A stretch of 64,000 nucleotides of DNA from Tepidamorphaceae bacterium (lineage in GTDB: Bacteria; Pseudomonadota; Alphaproteobacteria; Rhizobiales; JAKSCL01). The stretch spans positions 114,814 to 178,813 of the forward strand of contig JANQPO010000005.1 of the NCBI GenBank assembly GCA_028289445.1. Reading direction: 5' to 3'. Position numbers and translations under genes: made by a program. Below are positions 16,113 through 25,627 of this stretch, piece by piece. Positions within the stretch are counted from its first letter, which is position 1. The number at the start of each line of letters is the position of its first letter. The notes below the pieces were generated by a model. The model saw nothing but the letters and a program-made list of their open reading frames with translations, ran no database searches and was not told the DNA's origin.

Positions 16113-17018
16113 CTAGACGCTCAGCAGCGTGTCCATGTGGCCGTCTCGCCAGCTCGCTTCCTCGACACCGAAGGTGATGGACGCGTGGTGCATCGCCGAG
16201 AGCGGTGTTCCGAAAGCGCGGCCATGCCAATTGTCGGCACCGCATTCGGCGAAGTGACAGAGCCGCACGCTGGCACCATCGGCGACGATGACGAATGCCG
16301 TATCGGATGCGAACGTCTCGACGACCGGTGCGGCCTGCTGCTGGCTCGTCGGTAGGACTTCAGGTCCATCGGCTTCGTTCAGCGTCGCGTAAAGCTGCCG
16401 CCTTGTGGCTGAAAACAGAACATGCGCCGGCGCCAAAATAGCTCTTGCTTGGGCCAAGACATTGCAATTGCGGGCAAACGACCGGAAGGGATCGTCGGGA
16501 GGCAAGGGTATGCCATCGGCGATCGCCGTTTTCATGACCCGCCGCGCCGTGTCATCCAATCCAAGGGATTGGCCGTGCCGCTCGATGTCGTCGTCCTGGC
16601 GCTGCGCCGCCAAGTCGCAATACCGCCAGAGTTTCTCGCGCACCGCGGCAAGGGTCGGGTAAAGGGGATCGTCTTGATCGGGCACCGCTGCGCGACAGGT
16701 CCGCAGCAGAAGCAGTCCAGGCCGATCCTCGACCGCGATCAGCGGATCGCTGTCGAGCACGGCCAGCGCGAGCTTGATGAGTGAGATGTGATGTGGTTCG
16801 GCGTCGAGCGATTGGCAAAGGTCCGTGTCCGTCCATTCGCGGATCGGCTTGACGGTGCCAGGCATCAGCGGCGCATTTGGATCCAGGCCGAACCGGGCGT
16901 AATCCTCCGTCGCCACGAGCGGAGATGTCTCGGTCGCGTCGTCCTGTCCGCCAGTACCGACGCGAAACCCCTTGATGATCCGATCTCCGAACCGCAACAC
17001 GGCTAATCCCCTTCCCAT
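16113..17018 (-). CDS. Hypothetical protein, no recognised domain
   Basis: A 301-residue soluble protein that I do not recognise. No signal peptide or membrane segment is apparent. It is rich in Asp and Arg and contains several short His/Cys groups (RLCHFAECGADNWHG, AMHHASITFG). The start at ATG 17016-17018 (MGRGLAVLRFGDRII) is the most sensible; the frame continues upstream without another good start. It is divergent from ileS and converges with ribF after 14 nt. It interrupts the common ribF-ileS neighbourhood, so it may be lineage-specific. Confidence 0.6.
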   Translation of the reverse strand: MGRGLAVLRFGDRIIKGFRVGTGGQDDATETSPLVATEDYARFGLDPNAPLMPGTVKPIREWTDTDLCQSLDAEPHHISLIKLALAVLDSDPLIAVEDRPGLLLLRTCRAAVPDQDDPLYPTLAAVREKLWRYCDLAAQRQDDDIERHGQSLGLDDTARRVMKTAIADGIPLPPDDPFRSFARNCNVLAQARAILAPAHVLFSATRRQLYATLNEADGPEVLPTSQQQAAPVVETFASDTAFVIVADGASVRLCHFAECGADNWHGRAFGTPLSAMHHASITFGVEEASWRDGHMDTLLSV

Positions 17019-17198
17019 ACGCTTAAGGCCGCTTACCGCGTTGATATTTAGGTCAACCCGGCTCCCGATGATGTGATCGGCACCACACTTCACGCGTTTA
17101 TCCAGATGAGGACGGGCAGGGACTTGTCCTTTTCGCCGGCGCTGGTAGAAGTCGCCGCATGATGACGAAGATCGCAACCGGCTGGATAAAGCGAATTA

Positions 17199-17237
17199 CC
17201 GGCCCGGTCTTCCGGTCCTAGTGACCGGGGGCGCCGG
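17199..17237 (+). other. GC-rich stem-loop in the ileS leader
   Basis: CCGG-CCCGGTC at 17199-17209 can pair with GACCGGG at 17223-17229 and CCGG at 17234-17237, with a four-base bulge. It lies 60 nt before the ileS start and is not followed by a T-run. A regulatory role is possible but unproved. The rest of 17019-17297 holds no gene I can support. Confidence 0.4.
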
Positions 17238-17297
17238 GGACCGAACCTCTCTCGACACGTTCGCCCAGCCTGGGCGGCAGACGACTCGCTGGACACC

Positions 17298-20200
17298 ATG
17301 ACCGATCACGATGACGCCGCCACGCGGCGCGATTATTCCGAAACGCTGTTCCTTCCCAAAACCGATTATCCGATGCGCGCCGGCTTGCCGAAGAAAGAGC
17401 CGGAGATCGTCAAAAAATGGGACGAGATGGGGCTCTACAAGCGCTTGCGCGAGGCGTCAGCCGGGCGCGACCGCTACATCCTCCATGACGGCCCGCCCTA
17501 TGCCAACGGCCACCTGCATATCGGCCACGCGCTCAACAAGATCCTGAAGGACCTGGTGACGCGGTCGAAACAGATGGCGGGTTTCGACTCCAACTATGTG
17601 CCGGGCTGGGACTGTCACGGCCTGCCGATCGAATGGAAGATCGAGGAACAGTATCGCGCCAAGGGCAAGGACAAGGACGCCGTTCCGGTCAATGAGTTCC
17701 GTAAGGAATGCCGCGATTTCGCCGAGCATTGGATCAAGGTCCAGACGGAAGAGTTTCGCCGGCTGGGCGTTGAGGGCGATTTCGAGACTCCCTACACCAC
17801 GATGAGCTTCGACGCCGAGGCAACGATTGCTTCCGAATTGATGAAGTTCGCGATGTCGGGCCAGCTCTATCGCGGCTCCAAGCCGGTGATGTGGTCGGTG
17901 GTTGAGCGCACGGCGCTGGCGGAGGCCGAGGTTGAGTATCGCGAGTATGAGAGCGATCAGGTCTGGGTGAAGTTTCCAATCACTAAGGGACCGGCCGATA
18001 CCGAAGCCGCGTCAATTGTCATCTGGACCACGACGCCATGGACGATCCCCGGCAACCGGGCAATCTCGTACTCGTCCAAGATCAGCTACGGTTTGTACAA
18101 AGTGGTGAGCGCCGAGAACGACTACGGTCCACAACCCGGCGAGCTATTCATCATCGCCAAATCACTGCAAGAAACCTGCGCCGGCCAAGCTAAGATCGAG
18201 TTGGTGTTGGAGTCGGATCTAAGCTCGAAAGAGCTTGCCGCAATCACATGCGCCCACCCGCTGCGCGGACTGGGCTACGATTTCGACGTCCCGCTGCTCG
18301 ACGGCGATCACGTCACCGACGACGCCGGCACGGGATTCGTCCACACCGCGCCTGGGCATGGCCGCGAGGACTTCGAGATCTGGATGGAGAATGCCCGCGA
18401 TCTGAGGGAACGCGGGATAGACGTGTCGATCCCCTTCACGGTCGATGACGGTGGATTCTTCACCGAACAGGCGCCGGGATTAACGGGCGCCCGGGTCATC
18501 GACGACAAGGGTAAGAAGGGCGACGCCAACAAGCGGGTGATTGAGGCGCTGATTGAGACGGACATGCTCTTCGCGCGCGGTCGTCTGAAGCACGAATATC
18601 CCCATTCCTGGCGCTCCAAGAAGCCGGTCATCTTCCGCAACACGCCGCAGTGGTTCGTCTACATGGACGAGCCGATCAACAATCCGAGCGGAGCGAGGCA
18701 AGCGCAACGCGCGTCGGCCGATCAGGCCGCGCCCGCGCAGGCCAGCGAGCAAAGTGAGCGCTCGGCCGTGAGCGAAGTCGAACCGGATACGCTACGCACC
18801 CGAGCGCTCAAGGCCATCGACGAGACCCGTTTCGTGCCCCGCTCGGGCCAGAACCGGCTGCGCGGCATGATCGAAAATCGGCCCGACTGGGTGCTCTCCC
18901 GCCAACGCGCCTGGGGTGTGCCGATCGCCGTCTTCTACAACGACAATACCGGCGAGGTCCTGAAAGACGAAGACGTCAACGCCCGTATTGTGGCGGCCTT
19001 TGAGGAAGAGGGCGCCGATGCCTGGTTCGCCGACGACGCCAAGGCGCGCTTCCTCGGCAATCGTGCCGATGCCGACGATTGGACTCAGGTCACGGACATC
19101 CTCGATGTCTGGTTCGATTCCGGCTCCACCCATGCCTTCGTCATGGAAAAGCGCGCCGATCTCGCCGTCACCCGGCCGCACCAGGGCGGCACAGACAAGG
19201 TGCTCTATCTGGAGGGTTCAGATCAGCATCGCGGCTGGTTCCATTCCTCCCTTCTGGAAAGCTGCGGCACGCGCGGCGTCGCGCCCTATGACGATCTGCT
19301 CACCCACGGCTTCATCCTGGACGAGAAGGGCACCGAAAAGATGTCGAAGTCCAAGGGCAACGCGCTGTCGCCCCAGGACGTGATGAAACAATTCGGCGCC
19401 GATATCCTGCGCCTGTGGGTCGTGTCGTCCGACTACTGGACGGACATCCGGTTCGGTCCCGAGATCGTCAACGCTAATGCCGATTCCTATCGCAAGCTGC
19501 GGAACACGCTGCGCTGGCTGCTTGGCAATCTTCACCATTACGACCGCAACGCCGACCGCCTGCCGGCCTTCGAGATGCCGGAGCTTGAGCGCTACATCCT
19601 GCACCGGCTTACCGAACTCGATGTCATCGTGCGCCGCGGCTATGAGGACTTCGATTTCAAGCGGGTGTTCACGGCCCTGTTCAACTTCGCCACCGTCGAT
19701 CTGTCCGCGTTCTATTTCGACATTCGCAAGGACGCGCTCTACTGCGAAGCGCCATCAAGCCTAAAGCGCAAGGCCTGTCTTACCGTGCTCGATCATGTCT
19801 TCGACGCACTGGTGACCTGGCTGGCGCCGATGATCCCGTTCACCGCTGAGGAAACCTGGCAGGCGCGCCATCCGGACTCCAACCATTCGGTTCATCTGGA
19901 GGTCTTTCCCGAAATCACCGATCGCTGGCGCGATGATGCGCTCGCCGCTCGCTGGAAGACCATCCGCATGGTGCGGCGCGTCGTGACGGGAGCGCTTGAG
20001 ATCGAGCGCCGGGAAAAGCGGATCGGCTCGTCGCTGGAAGCTGCCCCCGAGATTTGGATCGCCGATCACGATCTCAAAGATGCCGTTGCCGACGTAGACT
20101 GGGCCGAGATCGCCATTGCGTCACAGGCACAGGTCTTCGAAGGCGAAGCACCGGAAGATGCATTCCACCTTGAAGACGTCCACGGCGTTGGGGTCGTGCC

Positions 20201-20330
20201 GGGCAGGGCGAAGGGGCAAAAGTGCGCCAGATCATGGCGCATCCTGCCGGAGGTTGGGACCGATCCCGACTATCCGGACTTGTCGTTGCGCGACGCCGCG
20301 GCCATGCGCGAAATCGAGGGGCGCGCCTGA
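17298..20330 (+). CDS. ileS: Isoleucyl-tRNA synthetase
   Basis: A 1010-residue class I synthetase that charges tRNA-Ile and edits valine. The HIGH motif ([11 protein letters not shown]) lies near residue 72 and KMSKS ([13 protein letters not shown]) near 677; the editing domain lies between ([14 protein letters not shown]). Residues about 462-495 form an Ala/Ser/Gln-rich insertion between the [12 protein letters not shown] strand and [10 protein letters not shown], longer than the usual loop and encoded by palindromic DNA. The C-terminal zinc ribbon is eroded: only the first Cys ([13 protein letters not shown]) remains. I believe this is common in related alphaproteobacteria. lspA follows after one intervening gene. 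Confidence 0.97.
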   Translation: MTDHDDAATRRDYSETLFLPKTDYPMRAGLPKKEPEIVKKWDEMGLYKRLREASAGRDRYILHDGPPYANGHLHIGHALNKILKDLVTRSKQMAGFDSNYVPGWDCHGLPIEWKIEEQYRAKGKDKDAVPVNEFRKECRDFAEHWIKVQTEEFRRLGVEGDFETPYTTMSFDAEATIASELMKFAMSGQLYRGSKPVMWSVVERTALAEAEVEYREYESDQVWVKFPITKGPADTEAASIVIWTTTPWTIPGNRAISYSSKISYGLYKVVSAENDYGPQPGELFIIAKSLQETCAGQAKIELVLESDLSSKELAAITCAHPLRGLGYDFDVPLLDGDHVTDDAGTGFVHTAPGHGREDFEIWMENARDLRERGIDVSIPFTVDDGGFFTEQAPGLTGARVIDDKGKKGDANKRVIEALIETDMLFARGRLKHEYPHSWRSKKPVIFRNTPQWFVYMDEPINNPSGARQAQRASADQAAPAQASEQSERSAVSEVEPDTLRTRALKAIDETRFVPRSGQNRLRGMIENRPDWVLSRQRAWGVPIAVFYNDNTGEVLKDEDVNARIVAAFEEEGADAWFADDAKARFLGNRADADDWTQVTDILDVWFDSGSTHAFVMEKRADLAVTRPHQGGTDKVLYLEGSDQHRGWFHSSLLESCGTRGVAPYDDLLTHGFILDEKGTEKMSKSKGNALSPQDVMKQFGADILRLWVVSSDYWTDIRFGPEIVNANADSYRKLRNTLRWLLGNLHHYDRNADRLPAFEMPELERYILHRLTELDVIVRRGYEDFDFKRVFTALFNFATVDLSAFYFDIRKDALYCEAPSSLKRKACLTVLDHVFDALVTWLAPMIPFTAEETWQARHPDSNHSVHLEVFPEITDRWRDDALAARWKTIRMVRRVVTGALEIERREKRIGSSLEAAPEIWIADHDLKDAVADVDWAEIAIASQAQVFEGEAPEDAFHLEDVHGVGVVPGRAKGQKCARSWRILPEVGTDPDYPDLSLRDAAAMREIEGRA

Positions 20331-20380
20331 TAAACTTCAGTATTCGGTCGAGTAAACAACCGCACCACAATCCTAAATTG

Positions 20381-20396
20381 TGTGACCTATCGCACA
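20381..20396 (+). promoter_or_regulatory. CRP-like binding box
   Basis: TGTGA-CCTATC-GCACA differs from the CRP consensus TGTGA-N6-TCACA at one fixed position. It lies about 150 nt upstream of the GTG start at 20541, in a 210-nt AT-rich intergenic region after ileS. The assignment is by consensus match only. Confidence 0.45.
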
Positions 20397-20540
20397 GACT
20401 CCTGTAAACGCATCACTAACTGGTCGAATTGGATCGATAAACGGTTCTGGACAGAAAGAAGAAGCGCTAAAGCGTTCATCGGGCTGACCATAAAGCTCCA
20501 ACCATAAAAAGTTCAGTCTTGGTTGAACGGGGGGCGTGTT

Positions 20541-21326
20541 GTGGACGAGTTCGTGCGAAGGCCGGCCGGCTTTCCCATGTCTGGAGATGGGATTGTTGCC
20601 TGGGCCGCTGCAACGCCGGGCGCTTGCCGGATCGGGGCCGTTCCCGGAAGCGACGATCCAGAACGGTTAGGCTGGGACACGGTCGTCAGACTGCTCGAGG
20701 ACCATCGCGCATTCAGCTTTCGTTTAATCTCCGTCCTCGGTCTCAACGAGATCGCTGAACGACTGGATGCCGCAGGCTACAGTTTAGAGCCTGAACCGGT
20801 GTTCTCGACGAGTGCCGCGACGATCCGCTCCGTTGCGTGGCCCATCGCCGCCGAGGGGCCGCCGTCCGGCTATGTCGAGATCGCGCCCGATCGCCCGCTT
20901 GTTTCGGACGAGCGCGAAGCTGTCCAGGCCCTGCTCGCCAAGTATATCGGACCTGCCGTTGCGTCTAACATTCTCGACGGGGTGCTGACACCGCCGGTTG
21001 TCGTCGCCGCTGCCGATGCGACGGGCCATATCGTCGGCGTCGGCATTGGAGCATTTCCGCACAATCGCCATAGCCCGCACGATAACACCGGCTGGGCCGG
21101 TCTTATCGTGACCGAGACCGCCGCACGCCAAGCGGGGGTCGGGCGCTGGGTCAATGCTCAAGTCGCCGCCAAACTGGTCGATGACCATGGTGCGACGTCG
21201 GTTTATCAAAGTGTCCCGACAGCGAACACGGTCATGCGTCGTGTCGCTGAATCCTGCGGCTTGGCGCTCGATCCAAGTCTGCGCTGCGGTCTCGCCACCG
21301 GGCGCGACGATGATGGTGCGCCCTGA
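20541..21326 (+). CDS. GNAT-like acetyltransferase domain protein
   Basis: About 261 residues. The C-terminal half looks like a GNAT fold: WAGLIVTETAARQAGVGRWV corresponds to the acetyl-CoA-binding loop (RxxGxG-like, here RQAGVG), followed by VYQSVPTANTVMRRVAESCG, the usual Asn-containing region before the last strand. The N-terminal half (residues 1-120) has no recognised match. GTG 20541 is chosen because GGGGGG precedes it by six bases. The acyl acceptor is unknown. It stands between ileS and lspA, which are otherwise often adjacent, so it may be an insertion into that neighbourhood. Confidence 0.68.
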   Translation: MDEFVRRPAGFPMSGDGIVAWAAATPGACRIGAVPGSDDPERLGWDTVVRLLEDHRAFSFRLISVLGLNEIAERLDAAGYSLEPEPVFSTSAATIRSVAWPIAAEGPPSGYVEIAPDRPLVSDEREAVQALLAKYIGPAVASNILDGVLTPPVVVAAADATGHIVGVGIGAFPHNRHSPHDNTGWAGLIVTETAARQAGVGRWVNAQVAAKLVDDHGATSVYQSVPTANTVMRRVAESCGLALDPSLRCGLATGRDDDGAP

Positions 21327-21457
21327 CCGAACCCGGTGACCTGAACCCGACCTGCCCGGGATACAAGATCGGTGGCCACGTGGTGTACGTCGTGTATAAG
21401 GCGCAACGTGCTGCGGTCTTCGTAGGGCCCGTAATCAATGGCAAACTGGATTCGAGC

Positions 21458-21946
21458 GTGTCTCCCTTTCGCCTTGGCATCGTGATCGCGATCGTAACCT
21501 TGCTGTTCGATCAGGGAACGAAGCGCTACCTGCTGGACGTTTTCGGTCTGGCTGAGCGGTCGCCGGTCACCGTCACATCCTGGTTTGATCTCGTGCTCGT
21601 CTGGAATCGAGGGATATCCTATGGCCTGTTTCAACAGGACCACTGGCTTGGCCCGGTGATATTCGTCGCTATTGCGATCGGCGCGGCTGTTTTCTGTACG
21701 TTTTGGCTGAAGCGCGCCGAAAACCGAATCCTGGCGATCGGCCTTGGCCTGTTGATCGGCGGGGCGCTGGGAAATGCCATTGATCGGGCGCTTTATGGCG
21801 CCGTGGTCGACTTCGTCGCGCTCCACTATCGCGGATTTTCGTGGTATGTGTTCAACGTCGCGGATGTCGCGATCGTTGCCGCAGTCGCGGTCCTTTTGTA
21901 TGATTCACTGAAGTCTCGCCCGAATCTTGCCGAAAAATCGGAGTAG
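21458..21946 (+). CDS. lspA: Lipoprotein signal peptidase (signal peptidase II)
   Basis: About 162 residues, four membrane helices; it cleaves prolipoprotein signal peptides at the inner membrane. Conserved blocks are VWNRGISYGLF, GGALGNAIDRALYGAVVDFV and WYVFNVADVAI; the two catalytic aspartates are in NAIDR and NVAD. GTG 21458 gives the usual family length, and the frame stays open back to 21380. At least three predicted lipoproteins or candidates lie nearby, including the next gene. The order ileS-lspA-BamF-like-M16-M16 is a familiar alphaproteobacterial block. Confidence 0.95.
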   Translation: MSPFRLGIVIAIVTLLFDQGTKRYLLDVFGLAERSPVTVTSWFDLVLVWNRGISYGLFQQDHWLGPVIFVAIAIGAAVFCTFWLKRAENRILAIGLGLLIGGALGNAIDRALYGAVVDFVALHYRGFSWYVFNVADVAIVAAVAVLLYDSLKSRPNLAEKSE

Positions 21947-21989
21947 AGACGGGACTGTCGCGCTGGGGCGACGTGCTGGGAATTCGAAC

Positions 21990-22667
21990 ATGAATAGTTC
22001 AACGGCCCGCTTGGGCGCCCGTTCGGGCTTGTTGTATGCCGGCCTCGCCGTTGCGGTTACGCTTGGTGGCTGCGCGAGCGGTACGCCTGAAGCGGCAGTC
22101 AAAGACAACACGCCCGCCAAACTCTTGACTGGCGACGCGATCTTCGTCGGGCTTGGCTTGCAGCGCTCAGATCAGCTTCAGCGACCCGATAGCACGCCGC
22201 GCGCCGAACTGGTTTTGCCGCCGGACCGCACTCTGCCGACGCCGCAGGATGCCTCCGCCTCGTCGGCGAGCGCCGCTTGGCCCAATGATCCCGATATCGC
22301 GCGCGAGCGTCGCCGCGCGGCAGCTCTCGCGCGCGACGCCGATCCGCGAAGCACAGCGGGCGATACCTATCGAATCCAAACCGAACGATCGATCGCCGAA
22401 GGCGAAATGCCGATCAGCCAGCGCCGTGAGCCGCAACGCAAGTATACGGAGTCGTCGGACTCCAGCGGATTGGCGAACCTGTCGGTGGCCGAGGCTCGCC
22501 GCCAATCGGCTCTTGCTCAGAAAATTCGCGCGGAACAAGCAACGACGCAGGCCACCACCAGCCGCCGGCTGATTGAACCGCCGGCCGAGTATCGTCAACT
22601 GCCGGAAGGCGCGCCGCCGCCACCCGAAAAGAAAAAACGCCGCTGGCTCCCTTTCTTTAGAGGCTAG
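21990..22667 (+). CDS. DUF3035 lipoprotein, BamF-like
   Basis: A 225-residue predicted outer-membrane lipoprotein. It begins with GLLYAGLAVAVTLGGCASG, a lipobox (LGGC) signal, from ATG 21990, which is preceded by GGGAATTCG. The conserved N-terminal region after the lipid Cys (LPPDRTLPTPQ near residue 70) resembles the alphaproteobacterial DUF3035 family, described as BamF, an accessory of the beta-barrel assembly complex. The middle is charged and low in complexity, and the C-terminus is basic (EKKKRRWLPFF). It lies next to lspA, which would process it, and before the M16 peptidases. The BamF role is by family, not tested here. Confidence 0.75.
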   Translation: MNSSTARLGARSGLLYAGLAVAVTLGGCASGTPEAAVKDNTPAKLLTGDAIFVGLGLQRSDQLQRPDSTPRAELVLPPDRTLPTPQDASASSASAAWPNDPDIARERRRAAALARDADPRSTAGDTYRIQTERSIAEGEMPISQRREPQRKYTESSDSSGLANLSVAEARRQSALAQKIRAEQATTQATTSRRLIEPPAEYRQLPEGAPPPPEKKKRRWLPFFRG

Positions 22668-22807
22668 AAACGGCGTCCTGTTCCTTACGTAAATGTCATC
22701 CGCGGCATCTGGCGAGAGCGTGGTCGGCATCCTAGGTTTATTCGAGGTGCGACGGGAATCTCTGTCCGCGCGCCGATCTTGCTGACATGCGCAAGGGGAA
22801 TTGCCGT

Positions 22808-24202
22808 ATGAGCGCTGAAAAACGTATCGGTGTTCGAAGCCTGGCGTTGATCGCGGCGCTGTGGTTGGCCGCGATGGTGCCGTCCGCGACCAGCGCTGCC
22901 AGCGAAGCTGAGCCGCCGCTCTTTGCTCCCAACGCTGAATCCTTCGTTCTTGATAACGGCCTCCAAGTCGTTGTCATCCCGGATCGGCGCGTCCCGGTGG
23001 TGACCCACATGTTGTGGTATCGCGCGGGCGCCGCCGACGAACCACCGGGGGTGTCCGGCATCGCCCACTTCTTGGAGCATCTGCTGTTCAAGGGAACGGA
23101 GGCTCATCCCGATGGCGAGTTCTCCAAGATCGTGGCCGAAATAGGGGGGCGGGAGAACGCGTTCACCGCTCAGGATTACACGGGCTATTTCCAGCGCGTT
23201 GCGAAACAGCATCTAGGCCAGATGATGGCGATGGAAGCGGATCGAATGAAGAATTTGGTTCTGCTTGAGGAGGACGTTGCGACCGAGAGAAAGGTCATCC
23301 TTGAGGAGCGCCGCCAGCGGATTGAAAACGAACCTGGCGGCATTCTCTCCGAAGCGTTGACTGCTGCATTCTACAAGTCTCATCCCTATGGAACACCGAT
23401 CATCGGCTGGGAACATGAGATGGAGCAGCTGGACCGGGAGGATGCGCTGGCGTTCTACCAACAGTTCTATGCACCGGAGAAAGCCATCTTGGTTGTCGCG
23501 GGCGATGTCGCCGCCGAAGAGGTGCGTGACTTGGCCGAGTCGACCTATGGCAAGATCGCGCGAGTGTCCGACACCTTCGTTCGGTCGCGCCCGAAGGAGC
23601 CGGATCATCGCACGGAGCGCCGGGTCGTGCTGAGCGATGAACGAGTCCGCCAGCCGAGCCTGCAGCAGGCCTATCTTGTGCCAAGCTATGCCACGGCCGA
23701 TGACGGTGAAGCCGAGGCGCTCGACCTTTTGGCCGAGATCATCGGCGGCGGCACGACGAGTCGCTTCTATCAGGCCTTGGTTGTCGATCGGAAGATCGCG
23801 GCTTCAGCGGGCGCATGGTATCAAAGCACCGCGCTCGACAAGACCCGGTTCGGCGTCTACGGCACCCCGAGCGAGGGCCACACACTGGAAGACTTGGAAA
23901 CTGCTCTTGAGGTTGAAATCGCCGAAATCGTCGAAAACGGTGTGACCGAGGAAGAAGTTACGCGGGTGCGCAACGCCATGCTTGCCGACGCCATCTATGC
24001 GCAAGACAGCCAGGTTACGCTTGCCCGTGTGTTCGGCGCTGCCTTGACCAGCGGTTCGACCGTCAAAGATGTCCAAGAATGGCCGCGCCGGATCATGTCG
24101 ATTACCCCCGCGGACATCCAGGCTGTCGCACGGCGCTATCTCACACCCGAAACAGCGGCAACCGGCTATCTGTTGCCGGCGAACGCGGAGGATCCGTCAT
24201 GA
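22808..24202 (+). CDS. M16 family zinc metallopeptidase, catalytic subunit
   Basis: A 464-residue exported pitrilysin-type peptidase. The inverted zinc motif HFLEH (HxxEH) is at about residue 87, and the third ligand Glu is likely in the ILEERRQRIEN helix about 75 residues later. A signal peptide (SLALIAALWLAAMVPSATSA) sends it to the periplasm. GGGGAA seven bases before ATG 22808 supports that start. Its stop overlaps the next M16 gene by ATGA, so the two are translated as a pair, as in bacterial processing-peptidase-like heterodimers. Confidence 0.93.
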   Translation: MSAEKRIGVRSLALIAALWLAAMVPSATSAASEAEPPLFAPNAESFVLDNGLQVVVIPDRRVPVVTHMLWYRAGAADEPPGVSGIAHFLEHLLFKGTEAHPDGEFSKIVAEIGGRENAFTAQDYTGYFQRVAKQHLGQMMAMEADRMKNLVLLEEDVATERKVILEERRQRIENEPGGILSEALTAAFYKSHPYGTPIIGWEHEMEQLDREDALAFYQQFYAPEKAILVVAGDVAAEEVRDLAESTYGKIARVSDTFVRSRPKEPDHRTERRVVLSDERVRQPSLQQAYLVPSYATADDGEAEALDLLAEIIGGGTTSRFYQALVVDRKIAASAGAWYQSTALDKTRFGVYGTPSEGHTLEDLETALEVEIAEIVENGVTEEEVTRVRNAMLADAIYAQDSQVTLARVFGAALTSGSTVKDVQEWPRRIMSITPADIQAVARRYLTPETAATGYLLPANAEDPS

Positions 24203-25551
24203 TGCGAATTGCCAGCATCAAGGAGCGGCTCTGCGCGCTTGTGATCTTCAGCGTGGCGCTGTTGTTCGTCGTGGTGCCCGCCCGCGCGACCGACATCACG
24301 CGCGTTGTATCGCCTGGCGGCATCGAGGCTTGGTTGGTGGAAGACTACACCAACCCGCTGATCGCGATGGATTTCGCTTTCACCGGCGGTTCGACGCAGG
24401 ACCCGGCCGGCAAGGAAGGCCTCGCGCGGATGGTCTCCAGCCTTCTCGACGAGGGTGCCGGTGAACTCGACTCGCGCGCTTTTCAGCTCCGCATGGAAGA
24501 AACGGCCGTACGCCTGTCGTTTCGGGCATCGAGCGAGCTGTTTCGCGGATCGCTGACGACACTTGCGGCGCGCCAGGACGATGCTTTCGATCTGTTACGC
24601 TTGGCGCTGAACGAGCCGCGCTTCGACGAAGCGCCGGTTGAGCGGATTCGCGGCCAGATCAAGATCGGCTTGAAGCGTGACGAGACCGATGCCGACCGAT
24701 TGGTGTCTCGCACGTTGTTCGCCAATATGTTCCCCGATCATCCCTACGGGCGCTCAACGCGTGGAACACCGGCCAGCATCGATGCGATCACCATCGATGA
24801 TTTGCGGTCCTACCACGGTCGCGTGCTCGCGCGCGACACGCTGAAAATTGGTGTTGTCGGTGCCATTGATGCCGAAGCGCTTGGACCGGTCCTGGATGAA
24901 ATCTTTGGTGGACTGCCGGAAGCTTCCGAACTTCAAGCCATAACCGAGGTCGCGCCGACAACCGATGATGTGTTCGAACTGGTCGACCTCGATGTACCGC
25001 AGTCCTCGATCTTTTTCGCGCTGCCGGGTCTCAAACGGGACGATGCCGATTTCATCACCGCCTTCGTGGTCAACCACATTTTCGGCGGTGGCAGTTTCTC
25101 ATCTCGTCTCTACAGCGAGGTGCGCGAGAAACGCGGACTCGTCTATTCGGTTTATTCCTATCTCTATCCCTTTGATCATTCGGCGCTTTTGATCGGCGGC
25201 GCCGGGACGCAGAATGAGCGAGTGCAGGAATCGCTGGATGTGATCCACGAAGAGGTTCGGCGGATGGGCGACACAGGACCCACGGCGCAGGAACTGGAAA
25301 AGGCTAAGCGTTTCCTCGTCGGCGCCTATCCGTTGCGCTTCGACACGTCAGGCAAGATCGCCAGCCAGCTGGTGATGATGCAAATCGACGACTTGGGGAT
25401 CGACTATATCGACCGGCGCAACGATCTGATCGAAGCCGTCACCCTAGACGATGCGAAACGCGTTGCACGCTCTCTCTACGATATCGAGCGCTTGGCGATC
25501 GGCATCGCCGGCAAGCCGCAAGTGGATGTCGAAAAGGCGACGGACGGATAA
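24199..25551 (+). CDS. M16 family peptidase-like subunit lacking the zinc motif
   Basis: A 450-residue M16-fold protein with a signal peptide (LCALVIFSVALLFVVVPARA). Where the partner has HxxEH this protein has GLARMVSSLLDEGAGELDS, so no zinc site is left. The C-terminal M16 half with SRLYSEVREKRGLVYSVYSY, the substrate-contacting Arg/Tyr segment, is conserved. M16 enzymes commonly work as a catalytic plus a non-catalytic subunit, and the 4-nt ATGA overlap with the upstream catalytic gene fits equal synthesis of both. It is therefore probably the structural partner rather than a pseudogene. Confidence 0.92.
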   Translation: MMRIASIKERLCALVIFSVALLFVVVPARATDITRVVSPGGIEAWLVEDYTNPLIAMDFAFTGGSTQDPAGKEGLARMVSSLLDEGAGELDSRAFQLRMEETAVRLSFRASSELFRGSLTTLAARQDDAFDLLRLALNEPRFDEAPVERIRGQIKIGLKRDETDADRLVSRTLFANMFPDHPYGRSTRGTPASIDAITIDDLRSYHGRVLARDTLKIGVVGAIDAEALGPVLDEIFGGLPEASELQAITEVAPTTDDVFELVDLDVPQSSIFFALPGLKRDDADFITAFVVNHIFGGGSFSSRLYSEVREKRGLVYSVYSYLYPFDHSALLIGGAGTQNERVQESLDVIHEEVRRMGDTGPTAQELEKAKRFLVGAYPLRFDTSGKIASQLVMMQIDDLGIDYIDRRNDLIEAVTLDDAKRVARSLYDIERLAIGIAGKPQVDVEKATDG

Positions 25552-25627
25552 ACACGTCAGCCTCGACCGCGCTCGGAAAATAGCGATTGCTATCCCAATC
25601 GGTCTCGAATCGTCATAGATTGCGACG

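Noticed and set aside
24199..25551. Second M16 gene as a pseudogene
   Set aside because: The reading frame is complete and in-operon; loss of HxxEH is normal for the non-catalytic subunit.
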